This document shows, in pieces, positions 22,386-33,429 of a stretch of 64,000 nucleotides of DNA; position 1 is the stretch's first letter; every line of letters starts with the position of its first letter. This DNA is from Dama dama (taxonomy: Eukaryota > Chordata > Mammalia > Artiodactyla > Cervidae), in NCBI RefSeq assembly GCF_033118175.1, contig NC_083698.1, positions 66,619,001-66,683,000 of the forward strand, in the 5' to 3' direction. Both the position numbers and the translations under genes were made by a program. The notes under the pieces are model-generated. The model was not told the DNA's origin and ran no database searches. It saw only the letters and a list, made by a program, of their open reading frames with translations.

Positions 22386-22885
22386 TGCCTATTTTAGTCC
22401 CTAGAGATGCCTCTTTTTTTGTGGTGCTAGGACTCATCAGTGGGTTCAGTTGGCTTCAGCTTGATCCATATAAGGTAATGTTCCCTGTGGGCCTTTCATC
22501 TATTGATTTCATCTATTGATTTCAGCCACCACTGAAAACCACTGCCTATTCCAGTAGGGATCCAACAGCACAATTCTCATAGAGGTCGAGGTGGTCTAAC
22601 CACTTTACTTTACATGGAAGCCTCAGTTAACATTAAAGCAGCACTGTTCTGGGCAATAAAGCTCATGCACTCCTCCAAGGGGAAGACAAGGGGGAGAAAA
22701 GGGCTGGTGACCACAAAGTGGGAAAAGCTGATATGATGGATGCCCTTGCTACAGACTGCACTGCCCACTCATGTGCTAAAGCCCCCGGGAAGTTGTGTAG
22801 TCAAAAATCCTGTTTAGTTAAACCAGTAGGGCTGAAAAACTAACTCACGTGACCTAGCATCAAGCATCCTCAGACAGGTGGCATT
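22386..22885. other. No gene; short tandem piece near 22495
   Basis: Contains a two-copy 15-bp tandem 'tttcatctattga' unit at about 22495-22525. Otherwise unremarkable. Confidence 0.45.
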
Positions 22886-22887
22886 GA

Positions 22888-23150
22888 GAGGCAGCATAAT
22901 GGAGTGGTTGAGAGCACAGATGTCAGTGCTAGATTTCCATGGTTCAAATCCTATCTCTGCTGCTCAACAGCTGTGTGACCTTGGGCAAGTTGCTCCACCT
23001 CTCTGTGCCTTGATCACCCCATGGAGGGGATAAAAGCAACACCTATCTCATAGGGTCTTTTATGAGGATTAAAGGAGTTAAGATATGCAAAAGCACCTAT
23101 GTGCCTGGCACATAGGAAGGTGCTGAGAGTTACCTATTATGATTAAATTG
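22888..23150 (+). repeat. MIR SINE, nearly full length
   Basis: Best MIR of the window: 'ataatggagtggttgagagc', 'caacagctgtgtgaccttgg', 'gcaagttgctccacctctc', 'tgtgcctggcacataggaag'. Confidence 0.93.
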
Positions 23151-23565
23151 TGGGCCTAGAGGACAGGTCAGTGATTTCAGGCTGCTGGCTCTGAGAGCTG
23201 CTGGGGTACTGGGTAAGGAGGCAGAGCAGGGTCGCTCCAGGGCAGGTGAGCAAAGGAGGGAGGGAAGAGACTCTGCTCACGGGCGAGTTGGTGAAGGGAG
23301 AGCTGGATCCTGGACTCAGCAGACTTCCCTGGTGCTGGAACAGGGGAGGCTTCAGTGCCCCCTTCCACTACAGTAGGCCCAGACCACAGTTCGCCCCTTT
23401 TTCCCTAGGAAAGAGGGGGTCATGGCCACGCTCGCATCCTAGGTTACCTGGGGCCTCCTCCTGGCCTTCTCTCCAGTGCTTCCTGTGTATCTCTCGTCTC
23501 TCCTCTCTAGTATCAGGTTATAAGTTTGTCCTGATGACTCAGCTTGTTTTCCTCTTTATTTTCTA
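23151..23565. other. No gene recognised
   Basis: A 144-aa open frame from 23246 runs into the Bov-tA at its end and has no recognisable domain, so it is probably chance. Confidence 0.45.
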
Positions 23566-23572
23566 CATGAGA

Positions 23573-23698
23573 AATGGAGAAGGAAATGGCAACCCACTTC
23601 AGTATTTTTACCTGGAAAAACCCATGGACAGAGGAGTCTGGTGGGCTACAGCTCACGGGGTCACGAGGAGTCGTACATGACTGAGTGACTAAGCGCAC
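23573..23698 (+). mobile_element. Bov-A SINE, partial
   Basis: 'ggagaaggaaatggcaaccc', 'acccatggacagaggag', 'gggtcacgaggagtcg'. The tRNA head is absent. Confidence 0.85.
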
Positions 23699-24009
23699 AG
23701 GAGGAGAGAGAAACCTTCCCTGGGATTACTAACCACAGCTTTCCTTTCTCTTGGCAAGAGCCCGGTGAAGCTGGGGTGGGGGACTGCCTGGATACGGCCA
23801 GGTGAGTAGAATCCAGTGTCTGCCCACCACAGTGTCCAGAGGCTTCTGTGTCCCCCTGCCCCTGCTGCCTGGCCTGTCACCTGGGGCCTCTATGTGCTCA
23901 GTCACCCAGCTTTCACAACCAGCCCCTCACCAGCCAGCCCAGCGTGGGACTCCAGCTCCATCCCTCCATGGTGACATGGGACCTGTTTCATCTCATTACA
24001 TAATTAGCT

Positions 24010-24478
24010 AAAACTAGAAAGGTCCATCTAGTCAAGGCTATGGTTTTTCCAGTGGTCATGTATGGATGTGAGAGTTGGATGGTGAAGAAAGCTGAGCACT
24101 GAAGAATTGATGCTTTTGAACTGTGGTGTTGGAGAAGACTCTTGAAAGTCCCTTGGACCGCAAGGAGATTCAAACAGTCCATCCTGAAGGAGATAAGTCC
24201 TGGGTGTTCATTGGAAGGACTGATGCTGAAGCTGAAACACCAGTACCTTGGCCACCTCATGCGAAGAGTTGACTCATTGGAAAAGACCCTGATGCTGGGA
24301 GGGATTGGGAGCAGGAGGACAAGGGGACGACAGAGGATGAGAAGGCTGGATGGCATCAACGACTCGATGGACATGGGTTTGGGTACACTCCAGGAGTTGG
24401 TGATGGACAGGGAGGCCTGGCATGCTGCAATTCATGGGGTCGCAGAGTCGGACACGACTGAGCAACCAAACTGAACTG
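24010..24478 (+). mobile_element. BovB LINE 3' fragment
   Basis: Forward BovB end. The frame from 24142 reads KVPWTARR, KQSILKEISPGCSLEGLMLK, HQYLGHLMRRVDSLEKTLML, then LVMDREAWHAAIHGVAESD. A stop directly before this frame removes the upstream RT. The tail ends in 'ccaaactgaactga'. Confidence 0.92.
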
Positions 24479-24479
24479 A

Positions 24480-25015
24480 GACCAAGTCACTGCTTTTACC
24501 AGGCCTTTTGCCTCCTAAGCCTACCTACTCCCATTTTTGTTTTGGAAGAATTTAGTCCTTTCCACTTTGGGCTCCAAAAATATATATTTGGTTTATGTTT
24601 AAAAATTGTTTAAGGATGTCAATGCAACTAACTGCCTTCCTCTCCACTCTGCCAGCACCTTCCTGCCTCTTTTTCTCACCTTTGCCCTGTCCTCTCTAGG
24701 CTGTGTCCTCAGCCCTGTGCTTGGGTAGGAAAGCATCCTGGATATTGGGCATCTATGTCTTCCCACCTCTTGCCTGTTCTGGGTCCCTCTGCCCTCTATC
24801 AGCACCACCTCTGGACCAATTTGGCGGATCCCAGCCCTGGATTCACACTTTTCTGTTGTGGGATCATACAGCAGCTTGGTATATTTAGGACAAACTTCAC
24901 TGTTTGATGGTTTCCCATCCACTACTTTCATGTTCCCACACCAGCAGCAGCCTCAGTCCCTGGATCAGACCGAGAGCCAACCCCCAATTCATAATCACCA
25001 TTAACTTTAAAAAGT
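24480..25015. other. No gene recognised
   Basis: A 110-aa minus-strand frame (24599-24931) has no recognisable motif. Likely unique intergenic DNA. Confidence 0.45.
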
Positions 25016-25020
25016 AAGTC

Positions 25021-25200
25021 AAGGGACTTCCCTGGTGGTCCAGTGGCTAAGACTCGCTGCTGTCAATGCAGGGGGCCCAGGTTGGATTCCCAGTCCAGGG
25101 AACTAGATCCCATCAGGGGACTGATCCCACATGCTACAACTAAAGATCCTGCACTCCAGAACTATGACCCAGAGCAGCCAAGTAAATGTTAAATAAAAAG
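25021..25200 (+). mobile_element. CHR-type tRNA SINE
   Basis: 'gggacttccctggtggtcca', 'gtggctaagactcgctgc', 'agggaactagatcccatc', then an A-rich tail. TAAAAAGT at 25008-25015 and 25194-25201 may be the duplication. Confidence 0.88.
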
Positions 25201-25204
25201 TTAG

Positions 25205-25720
25205 GTCCGTAATTGGCACTGCTCATTCAGAAAGCAGGAGATGCTAAGTCTGAACTATTCAAGGCTAAGCTCTTTGTGAATCTGAGTCAGCTCCTTATTG
25301 TCCCTCTTGCAGGGTAAGGGAGTCAGAGAAGGCGAGGTTCGGAAAAAGAACAGGACCAGCACTTTACAGGAACATCTGTAACACCTTTAATGAGGCGAGA
25401 AGGGGGCAGCAGTCAGATTAGTGAGCTGCTGCACCAACCCAAGAAAAGAGTGAGTATATATAGGCATACATGTGGAAATCTACTGTCTTAAGGGGGCCTG
25501 TTCTTCTCCAAGGTTGTTCGGAGTAGTTATCTCTTAAATGGCTGGGGCAAGGAATTCTGGAGATCGGCCAGAAGCTGGAGCGGCTGGGAGCTGGGCAAAT
25601 CAACCTTAACGTCCATTTTTTTCCCTTTCGGTGAAAGCGTTCTTTGTTTTGCATAGAATGGTGGGGAGGACCTGGAGGGGCGTTTTAACTCCAGGCTGTT
25701 TTGAGCTGTGTACCTCTCCT
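25205..25720. other. No gene recognised
   Basis: Apparently unique sequence between a CHR SINE and BovB-derived sequence. Confidence 0.45.
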
Positions 25721-25721
25721 T

Positions 25722-25930
25722 CACCTGTTGCTGTTGTCCAGTCGCTCAGTCGTGTCTGACTCTTTGCAACCCCATGGACTGCAGCACGCCAGACTTCCCT
25801 GTCCTTCACTCTCTCTGAGTTTGCTCAGGTTCATGTCCATTGAGTCGGTGATGCTATCCAAACATCTCATCCTCTGCCACCCTCTTCTCCTCTTGCCTTC
25901 AGTCTTTCCCAGAATCAGAGTCTTTTCCCT
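25722..25930 (-). mobile_element. BovB 3'-end fragment, reversed
   Basis: 'gttgtccagtcgctcagtcg', 'aggttcatgtccattgag', 'ggtgatgctatccaaacatc', 'cagaatcagagtcttttcc'. This is the BovB untranslated and C-terminal end, directly followed by a Bov-tA. Confidence 0.85.
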
Positions 25931-25932
25931 GT

Positions 25933-26110
25933 CCCTGAGAAAGTTGCTCAGTCACGTCTGACTCTTTGTGACCCCAAGGATTCTCCAGGCCAGAATACTG
26001 GAGCGGGTAGCTCTTCCCTTCTCCAGAGGATCTTCCCAAGCCAGGGATCAAACCCAGGTCTCCCACACTGCAGGCAGATTCTTTACCAGCTGAGCCACAA
26101 GGGAAGCCCT
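25933..26110 (-). mobile_element. Bov-tA SINE, reversed
   Basis: 'gaaagttgctcagtcacgtc', 'ccagaatactggagcggg', 'ggatcaaacccaggtctcc' and head 'gagccacaagggaagccc'. Confidence 0.92.
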
Positions 26111-28160
26111 GTCTCTTAAGGTGGCCTGTGTTTCTTTTCCCAGATTCACACTCTGGGTGAGGAGAAAAGTAGTGAGATGCTCCTGAGACGAAAGTCATGA
26201 CTGCTCCCCTTTCCCGAGGGTCTCCAGCCCCGGGTATGTTCTGAGGGGAGAACTGATTCCACAACAGAAAGAAGTTGCCTCGCAAGAATGAAAGGACAAC
26301 TTCAAACATGCTGTCAGAAATGCATCAAACATCAGCCATGAAGCAACCCTCCAGGTCGTGCCCAGCAGCCAACCTGTCCCGGGCTGCGGAAACCAATGAC
26401 CAAAGAAAGAAGGAAGCGCGTCTGAGCCAGCTTGCTCTTGAGCTGCAATATGCAAATGAAGGTACAATGAAGGTAATTCCTACACCTGTTCTGCCTTAGC
26501 ACCCACTTGGAAGTATTGAACTAGGATTTTGACAGGTTGCTAGTGCTGGCAGTGGCTGCAGAAAATTTCACAGTGATCCCACCCACCTGGTGTCAGGGAA
26601 GGGACACAGAGCCCATGCAGTCTGCCTTCAGCTGTGTGGACAAGCCTTCCTCCCGCCCACAGGGAGGACTTGGGCTGCTGCTTGGCTTCCCTGGAGTGGC
26701 TTACAAAATAAATTCACAGGACCTGACATTTAAAATTTTACCAGTTGTAGATTTTTAGAGTGTCAATGGGGTTTGGGTTTCATGGGTGCTGCTAAAATAA
26801 ATGTGAGCAACACCCATGACTATATTCAGTTTTCACTGATTTAATTACTTCTGAGAAAAGAAATTGCCAGATGGAAAAGACATCGGCATCATGCCTCACA
26901 TTCTTCCTGGTGTTCGAGTCAGAGTCAGTATTGATCAAAACCTTTCAGTGGCCTGTAGTTTCCACCCAGTGGTTTTAAAGTGACATGTAATTAGTTGGCT
27001 TATTTGTGGCCCCTTCTTCATGGCTGTGCCTTGGACAGCCCTGTCTGGGGCCATTTACTGAATCTTTAAGTTCAGTATCTTGTGAGCTTCCAGAACCTTT
27101 GTTGGCAGAATATGGAAGTGTTTTAAAATGCAAGTGGGAGAAAAATCTTGAAAAGATGGTAGACTCATTTATAGAAGAGCTAGCAAACTATGACTTTTCT
27201 GAAACATATAAAAAAGTGTATGCATCTGCTTTAAGTGGCTTTTTATTAGTGGAGTGCATGGCGTGCTTAATAGATAGTAAAACCTAAGCCCTGGCAGCAG
27301 TTTTAACTCTCTGGGGGAGCACAGATTTTGTTCAAAGGGCTTATGTGGTTCATGGTAAGATCAGAATGGGTTATGAGAGAAAACCCAACTCAAATGTCAA
27401 CTGAGTGGTTCTAGGACTGGAGCACTGTTACTGGCGGGTGGGGTGTCAACCATTTGGGTGGATCTGAACTATCATCACCGGTTGGGAGAGGACCTTGCCC
27501 GTTATTGTCTCCAGCTTCCCCAGCCTCCAGTCCTGGAATCTTTGACAAGCTAGATGGTTGACCTTGCCCCGGACTTCACAGGCAGCCTACTTCATGGGTG
27601 CTTGTTCAGATCTAAGCTTATATAGTTTCCCCGTGGCCTTTAACCACCCAGCCTGCTCTCTGACTGTCCCAGAATGAATGCACTTCTATAAGACAGATTT
27701 TCTAACAGCTGAAGTTAGGTCTCATGTGTCTTCTAACTTGCCTTTTCCTTTTCCGGGATCATTCTGTAGATCCAGATCCTTCTGGGGTGGCTTAGTTAAT
27801 CAAAGAGAATGAACTTCCCAGAGAGAAAACAGTGCTGCAGCCAAGCAAAGAACATTAGCTGTGCTTCTAAACTAGACTCTCCAAAGAGCCCATGAACATT
27901 TTCTAGACCAGCATCCATCTCATTCAGCCTTTCCTCCCTCTCAGAGTTTCCAGATGTTTTAACATCCTGAGGTCCAGCATTAGCCAATGGTCTTAAAAGG
28001 GATGCCTAGCAAAGAAAGGAATATGGCAGGTATGGTCTGGTAGGGTGCCCTTTTCTGGGCAGTGTACTGGATGTTTGGATATGTCGAGACACTCACCTAT
28101 CTCCTTTTAACTATACTATAACATTTTCTGAACATCTTTTGCAAATTATCATCTTCATGA
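26111..28160. other. 2-kb repeat-poor stretch without a recognised gene
   Basis: Open frames at 26275-26499 and 27006-27287 have no recognisable domain, homologue or splice sites. No young SINE or LINE is present. An imperfect hairpin lies at 26781-26818. Confidence 0.45.
26781..26818. other. Hairpin-forming inverted repeat
   Basis: CATGGGTGCTGCT at 26781-26793 pairs with AGCAACACCCATG at 26806-26818 (12 of 13 pairs) across a 12-nt AT-rich loop. No repeat family explains it. Confidence 0.6.
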
Positions 28161-28164
28161 TGTA

Positions 28165-28390
28165 AATTATGTAAAATAGTACAACCACTTTGGAAAACAA
28201 TTTGGTATAGTAAAGTTGACCCAACAATTCCATTTTCAGGTATATTCTCTGTAGAATCTCTTGCACATACACAGGGGACATGTAAAAGAATGTACATAGT
28301 AACACTGTCTACAGTAGCAACAAAAACAAATGAACAAACAAAACTGGAACTATGTCAAATGTCCACTGATGGGTGGATGAGTAGATACAT
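28165..28390 (+). repeat. Old L1M fragment, forward
   Basis: 'gtacaaccactttggaaaac', 'caacaattccattttcagg', 'gtccactgatgggtggatg' follow the end of L1 ORF2. Confidence 0.7.
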
Positions 28391-28395
28391 TGTGC

Positions 28396-29460
28396 ATTTT
28401 TTTTTATTATTGTGGTAAAATATACATAACATATAATGTACCATTTTAACTATGTTAAAGTGTACAGTTTTGTGGAATTAAGTACATTCACATTGTTATG
28501 CAACCATCACTGTCAGCAGAAATTTTTCATCTTCCCAAACTGAAACTCAGTACCCATTAAACATTAACTCCCCATGTCCCATTTCCCTCAGCCTCTGGCG
28601 AACTCTATTCTGCTTCCTGTCTCTATGAATTTGACTGTTCTAAGTACCTCATGTAAGTGGAATTGTACAGTGTTTGTCTTTTGTTACTGATTTATTTTAC
28701 TTAGAATAATGTTTTCAAAGTTCATCTGTGTTATTATCATGTATTGGAAGTTTACTCCTTTTTAAAGCTTAGTAATATTCCACTGTATATTTATACATAG
28801 CACATTTTGTTATCCATTCATCCATTGATAGATGCTTGGATTGCTCTCAGCTTTGGCTCCTGTGAATAATGCTGCTATGAACATGGCTCTACAAATATTT
28901 GCTCAAGTCCCTGTTTTCATTTCCATGCCATATATACCTGAAAGTCAAATTGCTGAAAGTCAATTCCATGTTTTGAGGAATTGTTATGCTATTTTTCATA
29001 GGAACTACACCTGATCACTCTTTTTTTTTTTTTAACTGCATATATTACAGTATAACTACTTATTAGATATTGCCAAACTTTTTCCTAAGATTATATCTAT
29101 ATAGATATATCTACATGTATTATATCTACATTTGTATAGAGGTATCTCTATGTATAGCTATAGAGATATCTCTATATCTATTTCTATATCTGAAATGTAT
29201 TTAGAGTTTCTGGTGACCCAAACCTTCCCAACACTATTACCAGATTTCTTAACTTTGGCCAATTTAGTAGTTTTAAAATCATCATTTTATCATGGTCTTA
29301 ATTTTTATTTCCATAATTACCATTGCAGTTACTCATTTTATATATGTGAAAGTTTTGTTTTCACATGGAAGTCTTTAATCCATTAAGAATTAATTTTTGT
29401 ATGGTGTATGATAGAGGTCTAATTTTGTTCATTTAACATGATAACCAAATGTCCTGACTC
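28396..29460 (-). repeat. Old L1M 3' end, reversed
   Basis: Begins at the reversed tail 'attgtggtaaaatatacat', then 'ttatgcaaccatcactgtc', 'gtacctcatgtaagtggaa' and 'gtgaataatgctgctatg'; beyond an AT-rich insert it has 'ttaatccattaagaatta' of ORF2. Head to head with the forward L1M on its left. Confidence 0.8.
29085..29195. repeat. AT-rich low-complexity tract
   Basis: Imperfect (ATATCT)n and (TATAGA)n runs that are partly self-complementary. Confidence 0.8.
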
Positions 29461-29904
29461 CATCCTCTTCCCATTACCATTATCTCATATGTCAAGTTCT
29501 CATATATAGTTGATCTGCCTCTGAGCTGTTTGTTCACTTGGTTAATTTGTCCACCTTCATTATTGGCATCTGTTTTATTTATTAGGAGATAACAATGAGG
29601 TATTGAGGGAGACTGATGCTGAATACTTGGGTACTTTATTGTCCAGTATTGTAACTGCACCTGGGTATGGATGAGGTGGTTGGAATTGGCCTACTGGTTG
29701 ATTAAAGTGCATGCACTCATAAAGCTCATATATTTAAATATGAACACACATATTTAGATCTTGATGATGCAATGTGGTAAGTGTGGTAATACAGGAATAG
29801 CTGAAGTGATATGAGGAATCACAATGAAGGAAACAACTAATTCTAGTATTGGGGTACCCAAGAGGGTAACAGGAGTGACCATTCCAAATAGCAAGTGTAT
29901 GGCG

Positions 29905-30055
29905 TCATAGCTGAGAGCTGAGGTCTAGAGGTAGACAAATTTAATATTGAATCCAGGTGCCCACACTTATTAGCTGTGTGACCCTGACAGTTCTCGGGGT
30001 TGAACCTCAACTACCTTATCTATTCAACAGAGATAATACCTCAGAAGTTTGTTGG
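29905..30055 (+). repeat. MIR SINE fragment
   Basis: 'cttattagctgtgtgaccc', 'acctcaactaccttatctat', 'agagataatacctcagaag'. Confidence 0.75.
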
Positions 30056-32165
30056 GAAAATTAACCAAAAAAACAAAAACAAAGGAAAAAGAACAAAGAA
30101 GAACTAAAAAACAATTGAAAAACAAGGATTAAAGTGGCAATAGGTATATACTTATCAATTATTATTTTAAATGTCAATGGACTAAATGATCTGATCAGAA
30201 GACATAGAGTGGCAGGTTGGATAAAAAAAAAAAAAACAAACAAGAGCCTACAATATGTTGCCAAGAAGAGACTCACTTCAGGGCAAAAGATACAAACAGA
30301 CTGAAAATAAGGGGATAAAAATATATTTCATGCAAGTAGAAATGGCAAGAAAGCAAGGGTAGAAAAACTCATCATACAAAATAGACTTTAAAACAAAGGC
30401 CATGAGAAAGGCAAAGAAGGCACTATTTAATGATAAAGGGATCAATATTAGAAGAGGATGCACCCAATATAAGGACACCTAAATATATGAAACAAATACT
30501 TACAGACATAAAGGGAGAAATTGACAATCATACAATAACAGTAGGAGACTATGACACCCCACTGACATCAATAGACAGACTATCCATACAGAAAATCAAC
30601 AAGGCAACAGAGGTCCTAAATAACAATCCAACTGGAGTTAATTGATATCTATGAGACACTACATCCAAAAAACCCAGAATACACATTCTCTAGGTTAGAC
30701 CACATGCTAGGTCACGAGATAAGCCTCAACACTTTTAAGAGGATAGAAATTATTTCAAACATCTTTTCTGACCACAATGGAATGAAACCAGAAGTCAACC
30801 ACAGAAAGAAAAATAGGAGATGAATGACCATATGAAGATAAAACAACACGCTACTAAGGAAACCAGTGGGTCAACAAGGAAATCAAAGAAGTGAGAAAAT
30901 ATCCTGAGACAAATGAAAATGAAAACACCACCTTACAAAATCTATGAGTTGCAGCAAAGGAATTCTAAGATGGAAGTTCATCGTGATACAGACCTTCCTC
31001 AGGAAACAAGAAAAATCACAGAAGACCACAAAAGACCCAGAACTGCCAAAGCAATCCTGAGGAAAAAGAACAAAGCTGAAAGTACAACTCTTCCAGACTT
31101 CAGACAATACCACAAAATACAATACTGAAAACAGCATGGTATTGGCACAAAAACAGACATGCATCAATGGAACAGAACAGAGACCCCAAAATAAACCCAT
31201 ATACCTAGGATCAATGAATCTACAATGAAGGAGGCAAGAATATACAGTGTGAAAGATGGTCTCTTCAGCAAGTGGTGTAGGGAAAGCTGCATGTAAATCA
31301 ACAAAATTAGAATATTCCCTCACACTAAACTCAAGACTAAATTCAGAATGGCTTAAAGACCTAAATACAAGACATGACACTATAAAACTCCTATAAGAGA
31401 ACATAGGCAAGACATTCTATGATATAAACCATAGCAAAATTTTCTTAGATCAGTCTCCCAAGGCAAAAGAAATAAAAGCAAAATAAACAAATGACCCCTT
31501 ATCAAAGTTAAAAACTTTTGCACAGCAAAGGAAATAAATTCCAAATAAAACAACAACCTACAGAATGAGAGAAAATATTTGCAAATGATATGACCAACAA
31601 GGGGTTAATGTCTAAAATATACAAATAGCTCATACAACTCAATTAAAAAAAAAAACAATTGAAAAATAGGTAAAAAACTTAAATAGACATTTTTCCAAAG
31701 AAGACATACAGATGATCAATAGGCACATGAAAAGATGATCAACACTGATAATCATCAGAGAAATATAAATCAAAACTACAATGAGGTGTTACTTCACACC
31801 AGTCGGAAAGGCTATCATCAAAAAGTCTACAAAAAATAAATGCTGGAGAGGATATGGAGAAAAGGGAATTCTCATACACCATTGGTGGGAATAAAAATTG
31901 ATGCAGCCACTATGAAAAACAGTATTGAGGTTCCTTAAGAAACCTAAAAATAGACCTGCTACCATATGATCCAGTATATATGATCCTACTCCTAAGCATA
32001 TATCTGGAAAAAGTAAAAACTCTAATTTGAAAAGATAATGCACCCCAGTGTTCATAGTAGCACTATTTATAATAGACAAGACATGGAAACAATCCAGTAT
32101 CTATCAACAGATGACTGCCTTAAGAAAATGTGTTATATATATAGAAGCCCACATATAAACATATA

Positions 32166-32257
32166 TATGGGCTTCTCTGGTGGCTCAGACAGTAAAGAAT
32201 CTGCCTGCAATGCAGGAGACCTGGGTTCAATCCCCTGAAAGATCCCCTGGAGAAGGG
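32166..32257 (+). mobile_element. Bov-tA SINE head, truncated, joined to BovB
   Basis: 'gggcttctctggtggctcag', 'gcctgcaatgcaggagacc' and 'aagatcccctggagaagg', then a switch to BovB sequence without a SINE tail. Confidence 0.88.
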
Positions 32258-33060
32258 AGTCAAGATGGCTGGGAGAAATATAAATAACCTCAGATATGCA
32301 GATGACACCACCCTTATGGCGGAAAGCAAAGAGGAACTAAAGAGCCTCCTGATGAAAGTGAAAGAGGAGAGCGGAAAAAGCTGGTTTAAAACTCAGCATT
32401 CAAAAAACAAAGATCATGGCATCTGGTCCCATCACTTCATGGCAAATAGATAAGGAAACAATGGAAACAGTGAGACTTTGTTTTCCTGGGCTCTCAAATC
32501 ACTGCAGATGGTGACTGTGGCCATGAAATTAAAAGACGCTTACTCCTTGGAAGAAAAGCTATGACGAACCTAGACAGCATATTAAAAAGCAGAGACATTA
32601 CTTTGCCAACAAAGGTCCGTCTGGTCAAGGCTATGGTTTTTCCAGTAGTCATGTATGGATGTTAGAGTTGGACTACAAGGAAAGCTGAGCACCGAAGAAT
32701 TGATGCTTTTGAACTATGGTGTTGGAGAAGACTCTTGAGAGTCCCTTGAACTGCAAAGAGATCCAACCAGTCCATCCTAAAGGAAATCAGTCCTGAATAT
32801 TCATTGGAAGGACTGTTGCTGAAACTCCAATACTTTGGCCACCTGATGTGAAGAACTGACCCATTTGAAAAGACCCTGACTCTGGGAAAGAGTGAAGGCA
32901 GGAGGAGAAGGGGATGACAAAGGATGAGATGGTTGGATGGCATCACCCACTCGATGGAGATGAATTTGAGCAAGCTCCGGGAGTTGGTGATGGACAGGGA
33001 GGCCTGATGTGCTGCAGTCCATGGAGTCACAAAGAGCTGGACACTACTGAACCGAACTGA
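32258..33060 (+). mobile_element. BovB LINE 3' part, forward
   Basis: Starts before the RT active-site region. The frame at 32265 reads INNLRYADDTTLMAESKEEL, so the YADD box is kept, but frameshifts follow at about 32380 and 32470. C-terminal blocks continue ('gatccaaccagtccatcc', 'gactctgggaaagagtgaag') up to the tail 'gaaccgaactgag'. Confidence 0.93.
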
Positions 33061-33332
33061 GCAACATGGATGGACCTAGAGAATATTGTACTTAATAAAG
33101 TAGGTCAGAAAGAGAAGGACAAACGATATATCACTTGTATATGGAATCTAAAAAAAAAATACAAATGAATCTATATACAAAACAAACATACTCATAGGTA
33201 TAGAAAACAAACATGATCACCCCTTTGGAGAGGGAAGGGGCAGAAAGATAAATTAGAAGTATATACTACCATATATAAAATAGATAAGCAACAAGCATTT
33301 ACAGTATAGCACAGGGAAATATTCAATATCGT

Positions 33333-33373
33333 GTAATAACCTATCATGGTATATCATCACTATAGGTTATTAC
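33333..33373. other. Perfect 12-bp inverted repeat in the L1 tail
   Basis: GTAATAACCTAT at 33333-33344 pairs with ATAGGTTATTAC at 33362-33373 across a 17-nt loop. L1 consensus as I recall it has only the left arm here. Confidence 0.7.
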
Positions 33374-33429
33374 TTAATTACTTTGCTGTACAACTGAAGC
33401 TAACACAATATTATAAATCAACAATGATA

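Larger units (their letters stand above)
30060..33425 (+). mobile_element. L1 LINE with internal RT deletion, carrying Bov-tA and BovB
   Basis: Forward L1 ORF2 region. The 5' part codes endonuclease-side sequence ('aatgtcaatggactaaatg', 'caatagacagactatccat', 'tttctgaccacaatggaatg'). At about 31015-31035 it jumps to the far 3' part ('gcacaaaaacagacatgc', 'ctcttcagcaagtggtgtag', 'ttttgcacagcaaaggaaa'), so most of the RT domain (roughly 2 kb in the usual element) is missing. It resumes after the inserts with 'acatggatggacctagag' and ends near 33425. Many stops; not active. Confidence 0.88.

Noticed and set aside
24599..24931. 110-codon minus-strand frame
   Set aside because: No domain or context; expected by chance at this length.
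26275..26499. 74-codon frame with an acidic-basic helix-like composition
   Set aside because: No recognisable homologue; nothing else in the region supports transcription.
27006..27287. 93-codon plus-strand frame considered as an exon or processed pseudogene
   Set aside because: No recognisable family, no poly(A) or duplication, no clear splice sites.
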